Below, piece by piece: positions 62,441 through 64,000 of a stretch of 64,000 nucleotides of DNA. The notes below the pieces were generated by a model, which was not told the origin of the DNA, did no database searches, and was given only the letters and a program-made list of their open reading frames with translations. Position numbers and translations under genes: made by a program. Every line of letters begins with the position of its first letter. Positions within the stretch are counted from its first letter, which is position 1. Source of the stretch: Kribbella sandramycini (GTDB taxonomy: Bacteria; Actinomycetota; Actinomycetes; Propionibacteriales; Kribbellaceae). Where the stretch lies: positions 744,001-808,000 of the forward strand of contig NZ_JABJRC010000002.1 in NCBI RefSeq assembly GCF_013131805.1, in the 5' to 3' direction.

Positions 62441-64000
62441 ATGTCCGCCAGGCGTCGCCGGCTCCTTCCACTGTTCCTGTCCGTGCTCCTCGCCGTCCCG
62501 CTGATCGCCTCTGTACAAGGCGATCCGCCCGCGGCGACCGCGCAGCCGGGGACAGTCAGCCGGCCGCGTACTCCCGAGGTGATCGCCACCGACGAGGCCG
62601 CCCGGACAGGCCGCCGGGTCGAGGTGACCAACTGGCGCAGTGAAACGGGCGAGATCTACGTCAATCCGGACGGCTCGAAGACGATGACCCAGCACGCCAC
62701 CCCGGTTCGGGTTCGGAGCGGATCCCGTTGGGTTGCGCCCGATCCGACGCTGCGCCGGCAGCGCGGCGGAAACGTGCGTCCGGTCGCGGCCACTGTCTCG
62801 ATGGTGCTCTCGGGCGGCGGCGGGAAGACCTTGCTGACCATGGGCGAGCCTGGCAAACAACTCGTCATGGGGTGGCCGGACCGGCTGCCGGTCCCGCGGC
62901 TGGAGGGGGACACCGCCACCTATCCAGAGGTCTACCGGGGCGTCGATCTCCGGATCAAAGTTGCTGTTGACAACTTCTCGTACCTGCTGGTGGTCAAGGA
63001 CCGCGACGCCGCGCTGAACGACGCGTTGCGCGCGCTGCGGACGCCGTTCGTGGGGAAAGGGCTGCGGGTGTCGGTCGGGCCGGACGGCTCGACGACGGCG
63101 CGCGATGCACTCGGGGCGACGGTCTTCAGCGCGCCGCCGCCGACCATGTGGGACAGCACGCCGGGGACACCGCGCCAGGCCAAGGTTGGTATCCGGCTCC
63201 GGCAGGGCCAACTCGAGCTCACGCCGCAGCGGGCGCTCCTGACCGACCCGCGCGCCAGGTTCCCGATCCACATCGACCCGTCGATGAGCGGCCGGCTCGC
63301 CGGCTGGCTGCATGTGAACGTCAAGATGGGCGGCCAGACCGGGTGGGGCTACGACACCAAGGAAGGTGCAAAGGTCGGCCGCGCATACCGGGACCGCGCG
63401 AACCTTTATCGCTCCCTGTTTCTGATGAACCTGACGAACGGCGCGCAGACGATCGCCGGGACCACTGTCACCAACGCCGAGTTCGGCATCGATCTCGACC
63501 ACTCGCCGACCGGCACACCGACTCCGGTCGATCTCTGGCACCTGAAGGATTTCGACACCGGCACCTATATCGACTGGGACAACAACAGCCAGTTCTGGCG
63601 GGAGAACGTCGCCACCCGGAGCGCGGAGGCCTATCCGCCACCGGAGGACAAGGCAGTGTTGTTCAAGGATTCGGCCCGGCTCGTCCAGTTGGTGCAGCAG
63701 GCCGCGAACGATCGGCGAACCACCATCGGGTTCGGCCTGCGGGCGCCCGACGAAGGCGCCGAGAACCAGTGGAAGAAGTTCAAGCCGGACACCGCCGTAT
63801 TGTCGGTCACCTACAACAGCGCCCCGCGGGAGCCGAAGTCGCTGAACCTGGTCCGGCCGCGCCCGTGCGGCACCACGGATGCGCCGACACCGATCGGGAC
63901 CCGGACACCGCAGTTCTCGGCGGTGGCGAACGATCCGGACAGTGGCGACGAGGTCACCACGACGCTCGAAATCCGGAATGCGGCAAACGCGGTCGTGCAC
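62441..64000 (+). CDS. secreted protein related to N-terminal regions of LamG/RHS-type surface proteins (cut by window edge)
   Basis: The first 520 codons of a secreted protein. The signal peptide is at about 3-33 (RRRRLLPLFLSVLLAVPLIA). The sequence then matches the N-terminal architecture of large actinobacterial surface proteins: TGEIYVNPDGSKTMTQHATP, VYRGVDLRIKV, FPIHIDPSM, and beta-rich segments with LYRSLFLMNL (DNRLRE-like jelly-roll) around 300-470, then NSAPREPKSLNL leading into repeat domains. It starts at ATG 62441, 183 bp from the divergent RHS start; the two may share a promoter region. The C-terminal part and function are outside the window. Confidence 0.75.
   Translation, partial: MSARRRRLLPLFLSVLLAVPLIASVQGDPPAATAQPGTVSRPRTPEVIATDEAARTGRRVEVTNWRSETGEIYVNPDGSKTMTQHATPVRVRSGSRWVAPDPTLRRQRGGNVRPVAATVSMVLSGGGGKTLLTMGEPGKQLVMGWPDRLPVPRLEGDTATYPEVYRGVDLRIKVAVDNFSYLLVVKDRDAALNDALRALRTPFVGKGLRVSVGPDGSTTARDALGATVFSAPPPTMWDSTPGTPRQAKVGIRLRQGQLELTPQRALLTDPRARFPIHIDPSMSGRLAGWLHVNVKMGGQTGWGYDTKEGAKVGRAYRDRANLYRSLFLMNLTNGAQTIAGTTVTNAEFGIDLDHSPTGTPTPVDLWHLKDFDTGTYIDWDNNSQFWRENVATRSAEAYPPPEDKAVLFKDSARLVQLVQQAANDRRTTIGFGLRAPDEGAENQWKKFKPDTAVLSVTYNSAPREPKSLNLVRPRPCGTTDAPTPIGTRTPQFSAVANDPDSGDEVTTTLEIRNAANAVVH

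Noticed and set aside
62258-64000. Continuation of the RHS reading frame upstream to the window end on the minus strand
   Set aside because: The GGAGG-preceded ATG at 62257 with a signal peptide is the convincing start; upstream sequence is an artefact of GC-rich DNA and overlaps a clear secreted-protein gene on the plus strand.

Overview
The window is high-GC (about 70%) DNA from an actinomycete. Supporting traits are GTG and TTG starts, a HrdB-type principal sigma factor with a Lys/Ala-rich N-terminus, a second SigB-like sigma factor, an XRE regulator of the DUF5753 type, ATP-dependent DNA ligase LigB, TIGR02569- and TIGR03252-type proteins, and large secreted RHS and GH92 proteins. Family content suggests the Nocardioidaceae/Kribbella area. 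That placement is an inference; no rRNA or tRNA gene was seen to confirm it.

Layout. 1-9 kb: a truncated secreted hydrolase, an AurF-like diiron oxygenase coupled to an FprB-type ferredoxin-NADP reductase, a lytic transglycosylase, a CDF metal exporter facing an HMA-domain protein, and metE behind a cobalamin riboswitch. 9-20 kb: lexA, small-molecule kinase-like genes, a secreted DUF1906 protein, a LysR/hydrolase divergent pair (the hydrolase is frameshifted), an LLM flavin oxidoreductase, an XRE/phosphotransferase pair, and a solitary AbiEi/DUF559-like gene enclosed by long inverted repeats. 19-33 kb: ligB, DyP peroxidase, CPBP protease, HAD hydrolase, sigB-like gene, oligopeptidase B, exonuclease III, and a TetR-controlled SDR/enoyl-reductase-like/hydrolase operon followed by yccF and a frameshifted MBL hydrolase. 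33-46 kb: hemerythrin, DDAH, TPR protein and dinB, MBL hydrolase, GCS2 ligase, universal stress protein, HhH glycosylase, sigA, a YidC paralogue, and an operon with an unusual riboflavin synthase-DHBP synthase fusion, a methyltransferase and a LysE exporter. 46-64 kb: MFS transporter, GH92 mannosidase with a ricin-type lectin, PPK2, an MprAB-like two-component system with a secreted DUF5666 protein, a glycogen-debranching-type enzyme, a 2149-residue secreted RHS protein and a divergent secreted protein cut by the window end.

Functional themes: stress and envelope control (sigA, sigB, the two-component system, DUF5666, PPK2, DyP), DNA repair and SOS (lexA, dinB, ligB, exonuclease III, HhH protein), flavin and redox enzymes, and secreted carbohydrate or surface proteins. 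There is no prophage, CRISPR array, tRNA or recognisable IS transposase. The features most worth attention are the RibE-RibB fusion operon with a flavin-riboswitch-like leader, the inverted-repeat-bounded AbiEi/DUF559 gene, shared 11-bp-period direct repeats upstream of the response regulator, DUF5666 and sigB-like genes, a strongly over-represented palindromic 10-mer, and the RHS protein with no visible immunity gene.
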